From: a virus
Reading direction: 5' to 3' (one strand)
Length of the DNA: 57,339 nucleotides
IMG/VR virus record: IMGVR_UViG_3300035659_000014
Coordinates: 1-57,339 of that record
How positions within the stretch are numbered: the first letter of the stretch is position 1; every line of letters starts with the position of its first letter. The notes below the pieces were generated by a model. The model ran no database searches. It was not told where the DNA came from and saw nothing but the letters and a program-made list of their open reading frames with translations. This document shows positions 14,997 through 23,523 of the stretch, in pieces. The position numbers and the translations under genes are program-made.

Positions 14997-15371
14997 CTAC
15001 GTCTTTCCCTCAGTCTGCACGTCATCCTTCAGGCTGTTCAGGACATCCGCCATCCCCGAGGCGATCGAGGTGCAGCCCTGCTGGAACAGCCCGGGGTTCG
15101 CAATCTTGTGGTTCGCCAGGATCGAGGATGCCAGGATGATCTGCGCGACCATCGGCGTCGCCGCGATCAGTTTCTGCGCCCCGGCTTGGCCGAGCGCCTG
15201 GCCCATGGCTTCGGCCTGGACGATGATGTCCGCGATCTGCGCGAGATCCTTCGAGACGGTCGCCACGGTGGTGGCTGAGCCGGGCAACAGCTGCTGGACG
15301 ATCGGCGAAAAGCCCACCGCGATCTCCGTGACCTTGAGAAGGATGCTGCCGAGTTTCTTGAGGAACGTCAC
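14997..15371 (-). CDS. Lysis-region hypothetical protein
   Basis: 124 aa from GTG 15371. Hydrophobic and amphipathic helices (LKKLGSILLKVTEIAVGFSPIV, MVAQIILASSILANH). It is the last gene after holin and endolysin. It may be membrane-associated, perhaps a holin modulator, but no family is recognised. Ribosome site GAGGCAG. Confidence 0.6.
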   Translation of the reverse strand: MTFLKKLGSILLKVTEIAVGFSPIVQQLLPGSATTVATVSKDLAQIADIIVQAEAMGQALGQAGAQKLIAATPMVAQIILASSILANHKIANPGLFQQGCTSIASGMADVLNSLKDDVQTEGKT

Positions 15372-15408
15372 AACTGCCTCCGCGTTGAATCTGAGTTGAC
15401 GATGCCGC

Positions 15409-15801
15409 CTATGCCACGGGCTTGAGCGGCTTCTTGTTGATCCCCGCGAGAATCTTCGCCGCGTCGGTGATCAGCGCCTTCGGTGCCGCCGCCCCGTTCT
15501 GCGAATGAATCAGCAGCTCGTACGAGGCGTGCTGACTGATGAAGCTCACACCGAACGCGATCAGCGCGTTCAGGATTGCGGCTCCGGTCAGTCCGGTGAT
15601 GAGCAGTTCGCCGGCCGGGCCGTTCCATTGGGCCGCGATGCCCAGCGCCGACGCGGCCGCGATGGCGGCCGAGAGCAACACCTTCCAGATCTTCGCGCTC
15701 TGCTCACTGAGCAGGGGGAACCAAGTGGCTTTCTTGAGCCATTGGAGCAAGTAAGTCACGGCGACACCGACGACGACTTGAGTCGAAAGCGGATCGTACA
15801 C
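15409..15801 (-). CDS. Putative holin
   Basis: 130 aa from GTG 15801 (GAAGGAAGGTG upstream). Three predicted transmembrane segments: STQVVVGVAVTYLLQWL, VLLSAAIAAASALGIAA and LTGAAILNALIAFGVSF, with a short charged C-terminus. Position next to the endolysin supports a role in membrane permeabilisation, but the family is not one I can name. Confidence 0.65.
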   Translation of the reverse strand: MYDPLSTQVVVGVAVTYLLQWLKKATWFPLLSEQSAKIWKVLLSAAIAAASALGIAAQWNGPAGELLITGLTGAAILNALIAFGVSFISQHASYELLIHSQNGAAAPKALITDAAKILAGINKKPLKPVA

Positions 15802-15872
15802 GGCACACCTTCCTTCAGAATTACGAGGCCCGCCCCCTGAACGGGCCAACCGGCATTCAGGCCGGGGCGTGG

Positions 15873-16322
15873 CTAGGTCACGGGAGCGCCAAAGATCACC
15901 ACGTGCTCCACGTCGTGATCCAGATCGTAGAATCGGATCCGCCCGATCTGACCGACGAATGTTTCCGATGTCGCCCACTTCGGAGCCGGGATGGACACGT
16001 CGTGGTAACTGTCGCTGCCGGGCAGACTGGTCTTGAGCGTGCCGTTGATCACGTCGAAGGCCACCTGCAGACACTCGGCCCATGACGGGTCAGCCAGCAA
16101 CGGCCACTTCGCGAGTTGCGGATCGCGCGGATCCGTGAGCGATGAGTACTGCCACTTTTTGAAAACGACCGACGTGATGCTGTTCCCCCACCACGACGGT
16201 CGATCCACCCGGTTGAGGATGCTGAACGCCACAGCGATTCTGCACGACACGGGCGTGCCTCGAGCCTCGCGCCACACGGTCAAGGCCAAGAACACAACGT
16301 CCGAGCAGAAGTTCAGGTCCAC
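15873..16322 (-). CDS. SleB/CwlJ-type cell wall hydrolase (endolysin)
   Basis: 149 aa from GTG 16322, one base after the upstream stop. FLALTVWREARGTPVSCRIA with the catalytic-type Glu, SILNRVDRPSWWGNS, and DVINGTLKTSLPGSDSYHD match the Hydrolase_2 (SleB) domain, a lytic transglycosylase/amidase-like fold acting on peptidoglycan. No signal peptide is seen, so release depends on the holin. Confidence 0.85.
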   Translation of the reverse strand: MDLNFCSDVVFLALTVWREARGTPVSCRIAVAFSILNRVDRPSWWGNSITSVVFKKWQYSSLTDPRDPQLAKWPLLADPSWAECLQVAFDVINGTLKTSLPGSDSYHDVSIPAPKWATSETFVGQIGRIRFYDLDHDVEHVVIFGAPVT

Positions 16323-16323
16323 G

Positions 16324-16512
16324 TCACACCCCCGCGTGCCCGTTGATCGCTTCGTCGATCCGCCCGCGGATGTACCGCAGATCCTCCTGGATGGTGCAGA
16401 TGTTCGCTTCATGGACGTTGATCCGCCCTTCGAGGCGTAATAGCCAGATCACGAACGTCACGAGCGGCGCCGCGATCACCGCGGCCAATTCAACGGGCAC
16501 ATTGATCGTCAT
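16324..16512 (-). CDS. Small membrane protein with cytoplasmic/periplasmic coil
   Basis: 62 aa: one N-terminal transmembrane segment (LAAVIAAPLVTFVIWLL) then a short coiled-coil region (GRINVHEANICTIQEDLRYI). Directly upstream of the endolysin, with site GAGAGGACAGG. It could be a second holin, an antiholin or a spanin-like part. Confidence 0.6.
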   Translation of the reverse strand: MTINVPVELAAVIAAPLVTFVIWLLRLEGRINVHEANICTIQEDLRYIRGRIDEAINGHAGV

Positions 16513-16539
16513 CGTCCTGTCCTCTCGCCGCCGCCGGCC

Positions 16540-16704
16540 TTAGACCCGAGGCAGCACGTTGATTCGTTTCGCTCCGGCCTCGGTGTGATCCGAATGGCAC
16601 TTTGGGCATCGGCCAACGTCGCTCGGCTGAACCCATTCGTGATTGCAGTCGGCGCAGCGCATCGTCACCATCCGATTCAGCCAGGACGTGTCGTTCGCGT
16701 TCAT
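16540..16704 (-). CDS. 54-aa zinc-ribbon protein
   Basis: MNANDTSWLNRMVTMRCADC..., with CADC and CPKC separated by 15 residues, a classical zinc ribbon. The ATG overlaps the upstream stop (TGATG). Unknown role; one of many tiny zinc proteins in this genome. Confidence 0.65.
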   Translation of the reverse strand: MNANDTSWLNRMVTMRCADCNHEWVQPSDVGRCPKCHSDHTEAGAKRINVLPRV

Positions 16705-18212
16705 CACGTCTCCCAGCCGAAGTACTTCTCAACCCAGCCCTTTTTCGGCGCCGGCCTCGGGATCGGTGCGGGCGGTGGCTCCACAACCGGAGGCGGCACA
16801 ACAACCGGCGGGATCGGGTCCGGCTGCGGCTCCGGGATCGGTTCGGGTCCCGGCGCCGGCGGCAGATCAATCGCCGGTTCGCCTTCGACGGCGGCCGCGA
16901 TCGCCTCGTACCACGGGATCATCGCGGGGTGCTGCCCGGTCCCCCCGAGGCGATCGGGTCCCGAGAAAAACAGCAGCGCCACGATCTGCGGATGCGCCCG
17001 CGCGACCTCCGGGTAGACCGCGAGCAGCCCCACCAGCGGCGCCTCGCGTGTCCAGCCGTTGTTCTCCCGGTTCGTGCGCCGGTCGTACATCTGGCAGAGC
17101 AGGACCACGGGCGTCCCCTGTGGTACCTGCATTAACTTCTCTTCGCAGTAGACCTTCAGCGCCGCACGCGCCTCCGCGACGGTTGCGGGTCCGGGCGGTG
17201 GCAGGTACGCATAGATGCCCATCCACGTCTCGCCGATCGGCGTCATCCAGATAGTACTGTCAGCGCCAAGTTTGGCGATCGGCATCGCGTCACGCCGGCG
17301 TACAAGCCAGCCCGTCGGTCCAAACTCGCAGTTTCCCCCCAGCGTACGCCCTGCATCCTTGTAAGCGCCGATCCAGAGCGGGCGAAGCGGTGCGATCTCT
17401 CCAGGCTGCGGGACCGGAATCACCTCAGCCGGCGGCACGTAGACGGGATCGGCGACGTAGGGCGGCTGGCAGACCGCAAAGAGGATCGGGCCGAACTGCT
17501 CCCCCATCCGGGCGACGACCAGGCATTCCGCGCTGTCACCGCTGACGTGCGGCTCCATCGCGGGATCCCGGCGATCCAGCGTCGTCACGAGGCCATCGAC
17601 GGCGAGCAGCAGGCCCGGCTCAGCCGGTGCGCCCCTGCCCTGCCCGACAACCACATCATGCGATGCGCAGGGAAACCCGAACCAGCGCCCGTTGATCTCG
17701 CTGCCGTGCTCCGGGTAGACGACCGGCTGGCCGGCCGCATCGAAGTGCGAGGACCCCGAAGAAGTCATCACGTGCGAGCCGGTCGTACTCGAGACCGACA
17801 AGCCGTCCTCTGAGATCCGCCAGCGCGCGTGCTGCGTCCCGTTGAAGGGCACGGCGAGGTCGAAGGCGTCACCATCCCAGCGCACGATCGGCCGCGTGGC
17901 GCAGTGCCCCATGTTCGGCAGGAACCCGCGCGTCGAGAGCCAGACCACGGCATCATCGCTGCCCGACTGCGATTGCCCGGCGATGCAGATCACGTCACGT
18001 GGCGACATGGCGATCCGCTGCAACCCAAGACCATCCGGCGGGTGCAGGCGCGGGTGAAACAGTTTGCTGAAGGTATTCGCCGCGTCCTCGCGATCGATGA
18101 CAAGGTTCGGCTCCGTGCCCGGCGCGTCCGTCCACGCGCGTACGATGCGGCCCTGGCTGTCGAAGCAGCCGTCGCCGTACATGCCGAGCACTTCAGACGA
18201 GCGGACAATCAT
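16704..18212 (-). CDS. Large lysis/tail-region protein of unknown function
   Basis: 502 aa. The N-terminal about 260 residues are beta-rich with repeated WDGDAF, HARWRISEDGL and GRWFGFP patterns suggesting a propeller-like fold. Residues about 270-440 (RPLWIGAYKDAG, VVLLCQMYDRRTN, LVGLLAVYPEVAR) could be an enzyme-like alpha/beta barrel. A Pro-rich linker of about 45 residues leads to GWVEKYFGWE. Candidates are a receptor-binding or glycan-degrading virion protein. No catalytic motif can be named. Confidence 0.6.
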   Translation of the reverse strand: MIVRSSEVLGMYGDGCFDSQGRIVRAWTDAPGTEPNLVIDREDAANTFSKLFHPRLHPPDGLGLQRIAMSPRDVICIAGQSQSGSDDAVVWLSTRGFLPNMGHCATRPIVRWDGDAFDLAVPFNGTQHARWRISEDGLSVSSTTGSHVMTSSGSSHFDAAGQPVVYPEHGSEINGRWFGFPCASHDVVVGQGRGAPAEPGLLLAVDGLVTTLDRRDPAMEPHVSGDSAECLVVARMGEQFGPILFAVCQPPYVADPVYVPPAEVIPVPQPGEIAPLRPLWIGAYKDAGRTLGGNCEFGPTGWLVRRRDAMPIAKLGADSTIWMTPIGETWMGIYAYLPPPGPATVAEARAALKVYCEEKLMQVPQGTPVVLLCQMYDRRTNRENNGWTREAPLVGLLAVYPEVARAHPQIVALLFFSGPDRLGGTGQHPAMIPWYEAIAAAVEGEPAIDLPPAPGPEPIPEPQPDPIPPVVVPPPVVEPPPAPIPRPAPKKGWVEKYFGWET

Positions 18213-18616
18213 TTCTTCGGCTCCGGCGCGTATCCGAGTTTCCCGTCCGGCAATTGCATGATGACGTAGCCGGGTTTTTGCAGGCTGGCCAGCAGGGCCT
18301 GCAGGTCGGTCTTCAGCTTGTCAACGACCTGCTGCTGTTGCGCCAGGCGCAGAAACGCGTTCTCCAGCCGCAGCCCGTCAATCTCGGCGAGCACGGGTGC
18401 TGGCGCCGGCTTCGCCGCTTCGGTGACCGCCGGCTTCTCGGGCGGCTTCTGCGGCGCCTGCGAGAGCGTCCCTCCGGAGATTGCCCCAACATCATCGGCA
18501 TTGACGGTGCCAGTCACGCCAACCTTCACTGGCGCGGGCGGCTTCGGCTTCTCCTGCGCCCAGCCAGGGGCCGCCAGAGCCACGAAAACGACCATGCACG
18601 TGAGAATGTGCCTCAT
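18209..18616 (-). CDS. Secreted coiled-coil protein
   Basis: 135 aa from ATG 18616 (ACCAGGAGGTTAC upstream). Signal peptide LTCMVVFVALAAPGWAQ, Pro/Lys-rich linker, then a coil LRLENAFLRLAQQQQVVDKL and LQALLASLQKPGYVIMQL. The signal, Pro-rich linker and coil resemble periplasmic spanin subunits, though no lipobox Cys is seen. First gene of the lysis block, directly downstream of a strong terminator. Confidence 0.65.
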   Translation of the reverse strand: MRHILTCMVVFVALAAPGWAQEKPKPPAPVKVGVTGTVNADDVGAISGGTLSQAPQKPPEKPAVTEAAKPAPAPVLAEIDGLRLENAFLRLAQQQQVVDKLKTDLQALLASLQKPGYVIMQLPDGKLGYAPEPKK

Positions 18617-18670
18617 GTAACCTCCTGGTCGCAGAAACCCCTTGACTGAGCTGAACCGTGCGCGCACAAT

Positions 18671-18706
18671 AAAAAGGCCCGCCAGATCGGTGATTATCTG
18701 GCGAGC
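18671..18706 (-). terminator. Strong Rho-independent terminator (minus strand)
   Basis: 11-bp stem GCTCGCCAGAT / ATCTGGCGGGC with one G-U pair and an 8-nt loop, followed on the minus strand by CTTTTTATT. It would stop transcripts arriving from the tail genes and so separate them from the lysis block. Confidence 0.85.
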
Positions 18707-19111
18707 CAGCGACTCGGATCTGGACGGAACAGACCCGGCGCAGATCAAAGCGTAACCCGCTTCAATCCCGCCGTCAACCTCGCCCAGATCCACAACATCA
18801 CCCATCGTTGCGGACGGACCTAACGGTGGCGCAGCGATGCCGGCGCGGGCTACCACGGGAGTTGCACAGCCCGCAGCGTGAGAGCGTGATCGCCAAGAGC
18901 GCGCAACGAGGGTCGGGTGAGGCCCGGCCGACAGTCTAGGCGAAACACCAGCCGCCTTCACGGACTGGCGTCCCATTCCGACGGGGGGTCGTCCGGGGCC
19001 TGATCGTACGGTGGGCAAGCGCTCTTTCCTGTTTTCAGGAGAGAGAGCTTTGCCCAAATCCTCTGGAGGATCGAATCGAAGCCTGGTGGTACAAGAAAGA
19101 AGGGGATTGAG
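18707..19111. other. Non-coding region with a long hairpin
   Basis: No gene. It holds an imperfect stem of about 19 bp at 19013-19055 (GGGCAAGC...GCTTTGCCC outside, TTTCCTG-TTTT-CAGGAGA inside) 57 bp before the next plus-strand start. It is probably the leader and promoter region of the two plus genes, and the place where the tail transcript runs antisense before terminating. Confidence 0.45.
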
Positions 19112-19321
19112 ATGGGACGGTGGAAAACGCGCCAGTGGATTCCACGATCGGACGTCGCACTCGTGCCGTGCGGTGGCTGTCGCGCGAAAATTCCCGAAGG
19201 CGCGCCATGGTTCTACAATTCGAGTCGTGTCGCTATCCTGGTCGTGCTCTGCGCCGATTGCTACCGGGTGCGCATCGCAGAACCGGAATTGAAGCGGCAC
19301 GAACCGGAGTTCGGAAGGTAG
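19112..19321 (+). CDS. Small zinc-binding protein
   Basis: 69 aa with CGGCRAKIPEGAPWFYN and LCADCYRV, two C-x2-C pairs about 24 residues apart. Start supported by GGGGATTGAG. It is plus-stranded among minus late genes, suggesting a separately acquired unit with the following secreted protein. Confidence 0.65.
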   Translation: MGRWKTRQWIPRSDVALVPCGGCRAKIPEGAPWFYNSSRVAILVVLCADCYRVRIAEPELKRHEPEFGR

Positions 19322-19397
19322 GCCAATTCGTGGTCGATTCGCGCTCGGCTTCTCGATTCTTGCGTTCATCGTTTCACTCTCTCCCGGAGGTGCGCCG

Positions 19398-19901
19398 ATG
19401 CGGTCTCTCCTGCTCGCCGTGGTCGTGGTCCTGTTCGCCTCATCTGCCGTTGCTCAAGAGAAACCGTCGCTCTCGCGCAGCCTGACGGCAGCCCTGAAAG
19501 ATCCGACAACCTGGGCGCCTGCCGGGATCGGATTCGTCGCGAAGAAACTCGATTGGGACAGCTCGCAACGCTTGTTCGCCCTCGGTTCGACCGAGATGAA
19601 CCCCCGGTTCACAATCAACGGCCAATCCGATGCCCCGCCGATTTCCTTCGCTGCTGGCAACCGAATCATCCTGCGTCGGACCGCCGTGGTCGCCGCCGAA
19701 TCGTACACGCACAACGTCATTGCAGTGTCCATCGATCGCGCACTTCAGCGCAGATTCCCGGCTCACCGCCGATTGGTCTCCACTCTCGGATGGATCGAAC
19801 GCCTCGCCTTCGCCTCCGGTCGCGCCTATCTTGTCTCGGCCGCTAGCTGGCGTGCCTGGCGGACCAACCTCAAAATGCTTAACGGCTACTCTGGCCGCTG
19901 A
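19398..19901 (+). CDS. Secreted protein, putative moron
   Basis: 167 aa. Sec signal (LLLAVVVVLFASSAVAQE), then a domain with LKDPTTWAPAGIGFVAKKLDW, ISFAAGNRIILRRTAVV and HNVIAVSIDRALQRRF. Site GGAGGTGCG. It resembles hypothetical periplasmic proteins of environmental bacteria rather than phage virion genes. Convergent with the fibre gene, with a 23-bp 3' overlap. Possibly expressed in the lysogen. Confidence 0.65.
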   Translation: MRSLLLAVVVVLFASSAVAQEKPSLSRSLTAALKDPTTWAPAGIGFVAKKLDWDSSQRLFALGSTEMNPRFTINGQSDAPPISFAAGNRIILRRTAVVAAESYTHNVIAVSIDRALQRRFPAHRRLVSTLGWIERLAFASGRAYLVSAASWRAWRTNLKMLNGYSGR

Positions 19902-22900
19902 ATAACTGAAGTACGAGCGCCCGCAACACCGCCAATTCCTCGCGGAGGGCCACGACTTCTCTGCCGAACGGCGTATCGTAGGGCGAGATCAATGTGATGA
20001 CGATGCCCTTCTCAAGTGTGCCTACGAATGCTCCGGCAGCCACCGCACTTTCGCCGTTCGTCTTCTGAAAAACTTGAGCATCCGGTCCGACCACGAGAGC
20101 TTGATAGCTTCCCGTGGTCGTCGGCGCGTTGAAATAAAGATCTGACAGTTGATGGCTCGCCTCACCGATTTGGGTCGAACGGATCATCGCCGCGATGAGC
20201 GTACCCCAACCGCTCCCGGATTCGAAGATGAAATTGTCGCCCGAATTTCCGCCGGTCTGGAAGGTCATGGCGTGGTCGGACGATAGCCACGTTCCGGGCC
20301 GATAGCCACCGCTCGTTTGATACGCGAGACCGCTGATGCCGCCGCCAGTGAAACCATATGAATGCGGCGCATCGGCCGCCGTTGTCGGCGAAATCTGGAT
20401 CCCACTATTCTTGATCGTCACGGTCCCGCCCACGATTGTTCCCGTGCTCCCGACATCCAACCCGGTTGATGCGACCGTCACTCGATTCGATGAATCGCCG
20501 AAATAGCCAGAGGTGCCGTGGATCGCGCCGGTGACATCCGCGTCGGCCATTACCACATGGCCAGTCGGCAGAACGCGAAACGGCGCGGTCGCGCGATCGA
20601 CGTATTTCTTCCCGGCGTAGAACGGATAATCGCTCGGCGCCAACCCCGCCGAATCCGCGTCGGTCGCCCCGTCCTTCTTGAGATAGTCGGCGGCCCACGT
20701 CCAGCCGCCGACCACATCCATCTGTGAAGCCGTGATCGTGTTCGCGACAATGTCCGTCGCATAGATCGCCGCAAACCTCCGAATCGAGATCCCGTCCCAC
20801 CAGACACTCCCCGCCTGCACGTCGTCATACCCGAGGGTCGCATAGACCGTCAGCGAAGCGCTACTCGGCTTGAACCGCTGGTAGCACAACGTCCAATCGT
20901 GCGCGGCATTGTCGGCCGGCAATCCCAGGCCGGTGTAGGTGCCCGTGATCGCCGTGCACCCGCGCGTTTGAATCGTCGCCGCCGCCGGGTACAGCAGGAG
21001 CGCGGCGCCCCAGCCCGGTTTGCCCGTCGAGAGTGCAGAGGTCTTCAGCCAGAACGACACTTCGTAAGTCGCGCCGGACTCAACAGCAAACGTCTGGTAG
21101 GAGTAGCTCGTCATGTCGGCGGCGGAGGTGAACTTCAGGGACCGGGTCCCACCGTGCTTCGCGTCCTCAGCGACCAGCAAGCCGTCGCCCTGGTTGTAAA
21201 GCCAGGACGTGGCCTGCACACCGATCGTGCCGATCTCGCCGCCGCCGTTGAGCACCAGGGACCAGGGATCGAAGCCGAGGTCTTGATTCGTGATGCCACC
21301 GCCATCGCCGATGAAACTGCCGCTGGTCGCTATGATCGCACCGGTGATGGTGGCGTTGGTGAACTTCGCTACTCCTGCGGCGCTGATACTCGCCGGTGCA
21401 TCGGCGAAGGCCGTAGCCCCAGCCCAGAACCCGCCAGCCGCCTGCACCTCCACGCGCGTGGCACCGGAGCCGGCATACAGTTCAGTGGCGTTGACGATGA
21501 AGCCGGCCATCGTGACGACGCCTGCAGTCGTCCAGGCGATCCCGTTCGTGCCAAGGGTTCCGCTGCCGTCCGTCAGCACGCTGAACCGCAACGTCGGGCC
21601 AGCGTCGTAGCCCTTGATGCCCGTCGAATCGAAGACGACACGCGCCCCACTACCGGCCGTTTGAAACGTGCCGCTCGTCGCCGTGAAATTCCCGCTCGAA
21701 TCCAGTGTGGTGTTCGCCGCCTTCCACACCAGCTTCGTCCCGTCGTACTGCCAGTAGTTGTTCGCATCGGCGTAGTACGACACGCGGGCCTTTCCTGCTC
21801 CGTGGTTCCATTCCATGAAGATGCCGGCATTCGCGCCGTAGGCGCTTGGCGCAGGACTGCCGAGGCTCAGGTAGGGCGAGGTCGTGTTCCGCCGAACGGC
21901 GAAAACATTCGTCGCGCCGTCCCAGAGCGAGATGTCCACGCCGTGCAGCTCGATGAGCTGATCGCTGGCGACGATGTACTGGCCATCGGTGGCTCCGTAA
22001 GACTTGCCGGCATACAGACCATAGCCCCAGGTGCCGGGGCCGACGCCCGCGAGATTCCCCGCGCGCTCCCGCACGACCTGCCCCGTTTTCGGATGCGTGG
22101 TCCAGGTCACGACCTGCGAATACGGGGAGTTGACGCCCCAGAGTCCATCCACGGTCGTAATCTCATGGATGCCGTTGCCCGACACCCCGTAGTCGAGTGT
22201 GAGCTGGCCTTTCTTGATCGTCCCGCTTCCGGTGCCGCCGTCAGCCCCGGCAGAACGCGCGAAGGTCCAGGTCTGCGTCCCGTCGCCGTTGTGCGTGTGC
22301 GCCGTCGCGCTCACCGTGCCCCACGAATCAGCAATCGTCAGCGAGCCGGCTGTGCGTGTGAATTGGCGGAAACGCAGGAAGTCACTCGCCTCGAATACGT
22401 CGATGTTGGGCGCCTCTGCCAGATCTTCGACGATGAATGTCGTGCTGGCGCCGGCTGCCGGCAGGGTGAAATCCGCCGCGATGATGGCGACCGACTTGCT
22501 GACAATCTCCCCACCGGCCAAGGCCCGCTCGAAGTCGGCGACGAAGGCTTTCGCGTGCATCTCATCAACAAAGAGGTAACGCATATCCCACGCACCAGCC
22601 GCCGTGCCGCGCCAGCCCGTGAGTTGCGACACGTAGCCGGGGACGCCGACATAGCCGGCGATATTCGTGTTCCCAACGACAGACAAATTGTTATCGCCCG
22701 GGTCGGCGGTGTCGCCGACGTTCAGCCCGCCATTGATGGCGAGTTTGGCGAGTGGGGCGGTGAAGCCGATGCCGACGTTGCCGTTGATCGCCAGTACCAA
22801 CTGTCCAACACCCGGTCCTTGCGCCGACAGGTAGATCGGTCTCCAAGTCCCACTGCCGCCAACTTCATTGAAAATCTGGAATGTCGATCCCATTGCCCTG

Positions 22901-23523
22901 ATTCGTATGTCTTCATAATTTGCGGGCGTGGCAATGAAATCCGTGTTGTAGATGGTGATGTCCGCCTTGTTGTCGACCGAGAAACCCGTCCCTCTCGGGA
23001 TGACGACCAGACCGGGTTTCACGTTCGTGCCACTCGACGGATACACGGACAATTCGGCAACGTTGTTGTAAACCGATGATGCCTTGATGTACGCGTCACG
23101 ATTCGTCCCGGTGCCTCTCGTGATGATGAGCGAATACCCGTTCGAGATTTGCAGGTCGCCGCCGAAGATGAACGTCCCCGCAGGGAAGGTGCCCGGGGCG
23201 ATGTCGGCGGCCGTCAACGCCACCGCGCCTACGCGCTCGGCGACGGAGGTGACGTCCTGGACCCAGCCGGTGTTCCCGGTGCCGGTGGCTTTGTGATAGA
23301 GGATGCCGGTCGCGGAGTCGATGCAGAGATCGCCGACGGCGCCGACGACGTGAGTTTCGGGGGTGCCGGCGTAGTAACCGATCTTCGGCCCCAGCGTTGA
23401 GCCGTCCACGGTCAGTTGGATGTACGGTGTCCACACCGGTTGCCACTGCGCCGCAGCCGGCGTAGCGAGCAGAAGCAGGCTACCGAGTAAGACCCAGATA
23501 CGCCGTCGCCCAGATCGGTTCAT
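19879..23523 (-). CDS. Tail fibre / tip protein with N-terminal signal-like sequence
   Basis: 1214 aa. Glycine- and threonine-rich beta repeats typical of fibres (GGDLQISNGYSLIITRGTG; repeated ATSGTF / TNATITGAIIATSGSF; IVANTITASQMDVVGGWTW). It ends in a coil EVVALREELAVLRALVLQL rather than an S74 peptidase. The N-terminus IWVLLGSLLLLATPAAAQ is a textbook Sec signal with AxA, odd for a virion protein. It starts 44 bp inside the hub gene. It likely mediates receptor binding. Confidence 0.8.
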   Translation of the reverse strand: MNRSGRRRIWVLLGSLLLLATPAAAQWQPVWTPYIQLTVDGSTLGPKIGYYAGTPETHVVGAVGDLCIDSATGILYHKATGTGNTGWVQDVTSVAERVGAVALTAADIAPGTFPAGTFIFGGDLQISNGYSLIITRGTGTNRDAYIKASSVYNNVAELSVYPSSGTNVKPGLVVIPRGTGFSVDNKADITIYNTDFIATPANYEDIRIRAMGSTFQIFNEVGGSGTWRPIYLSAQGPGVGQLVLAINGNVGIGFTAPLAKLAINGGLNVGDTADPGDNNLSVVGNTNIAGYVGVPGYVSQLTGWRGTAAGAWDMRYLFVDEMHAKAFVADFERALAGGEIVSKSVAIIAADFTLPAAGASTTFIVEDLAEAPNIDVFEASDFLRFRQFTRTAGSLTIADSWGTVSATAHTHNGDGTQTWTFARSAGADGGTGSGTIKKGQLTLDYGVSGNGIHEITTVDGLWGVNSPYSQVVTWTTHPKTGQVVRERAGNLAGVGPGTWGYGLYAGKSYGATDGQYIVASDQLIELHGVDISLWDGATNVFAVRRNTTSPYLSLGSPAPSAYGANAGIFMEWNHGAGKARVSYYADANNYWQYDGTKLVWKAANTTLDSSGNFTATSGTFQTAGSGARVVFDSTGIKGYDAGPTLRFSVLTDGSGTLGTNGIAWTTAGVVTMAGFIVNATELYAGSGATRVEVQAAGGFWAGATAFADAPASISAAGVAKFTNATITGAIIATSGSFIGDGGGITNQDLGFDPWSLVLNGGGEIGTIGVQATSWLYNQGDGLLVAEDAKHGGTRSLKFTSAADMTSYSYQTFAVESGATYEVSFWLKTSALSTGKPGWGAALLLYPAAATIQTRGCTAITGTYTGLGLPADNAAHDWTLCYQRFKPSSASLTVYATLGYDDVQAGSVWWDGISIRRFAAIYATDIVANTITASQMDVVGGWTWAADYLKKDGATDADSAGLAPSDYPFYAGKKYVDRATAPFRVLPTGHVVMADADVTGAIHGTSGYFGDSSNRVTVASTGLDVGSTGTIVGGTVTIKNSGIQISPTTAADAPHSYGFTGGGISGLAYQTSGGYRPGTWLSSDHAMTFQTGGNSGDNFIFESGSGWGTLIAAMIRSTQIGEASHQLSDLYFNAPTTTGSYQALVVGPDAQVFQKTNGESAVAAGAFVGTLEKGIVITLISPYDTPFGREVVALREELAVLRALVLQLFSGQSSR

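Noticed and set aside
18209-19369. Long 386-codon frame reading through the terminator
   Set aside because: It would put the strong hairpin and U-tract inside coding DNA; the true gene starts at ATG 18616 with a ribosome site and signal peptide.
20899-23079. 726-codon open frame on the plus strand
   Set aside because: It lies antisense within the fibre gene; His/Arg/Val-rich composition without motifs, typical of a shadow frame in high-GC DNA.
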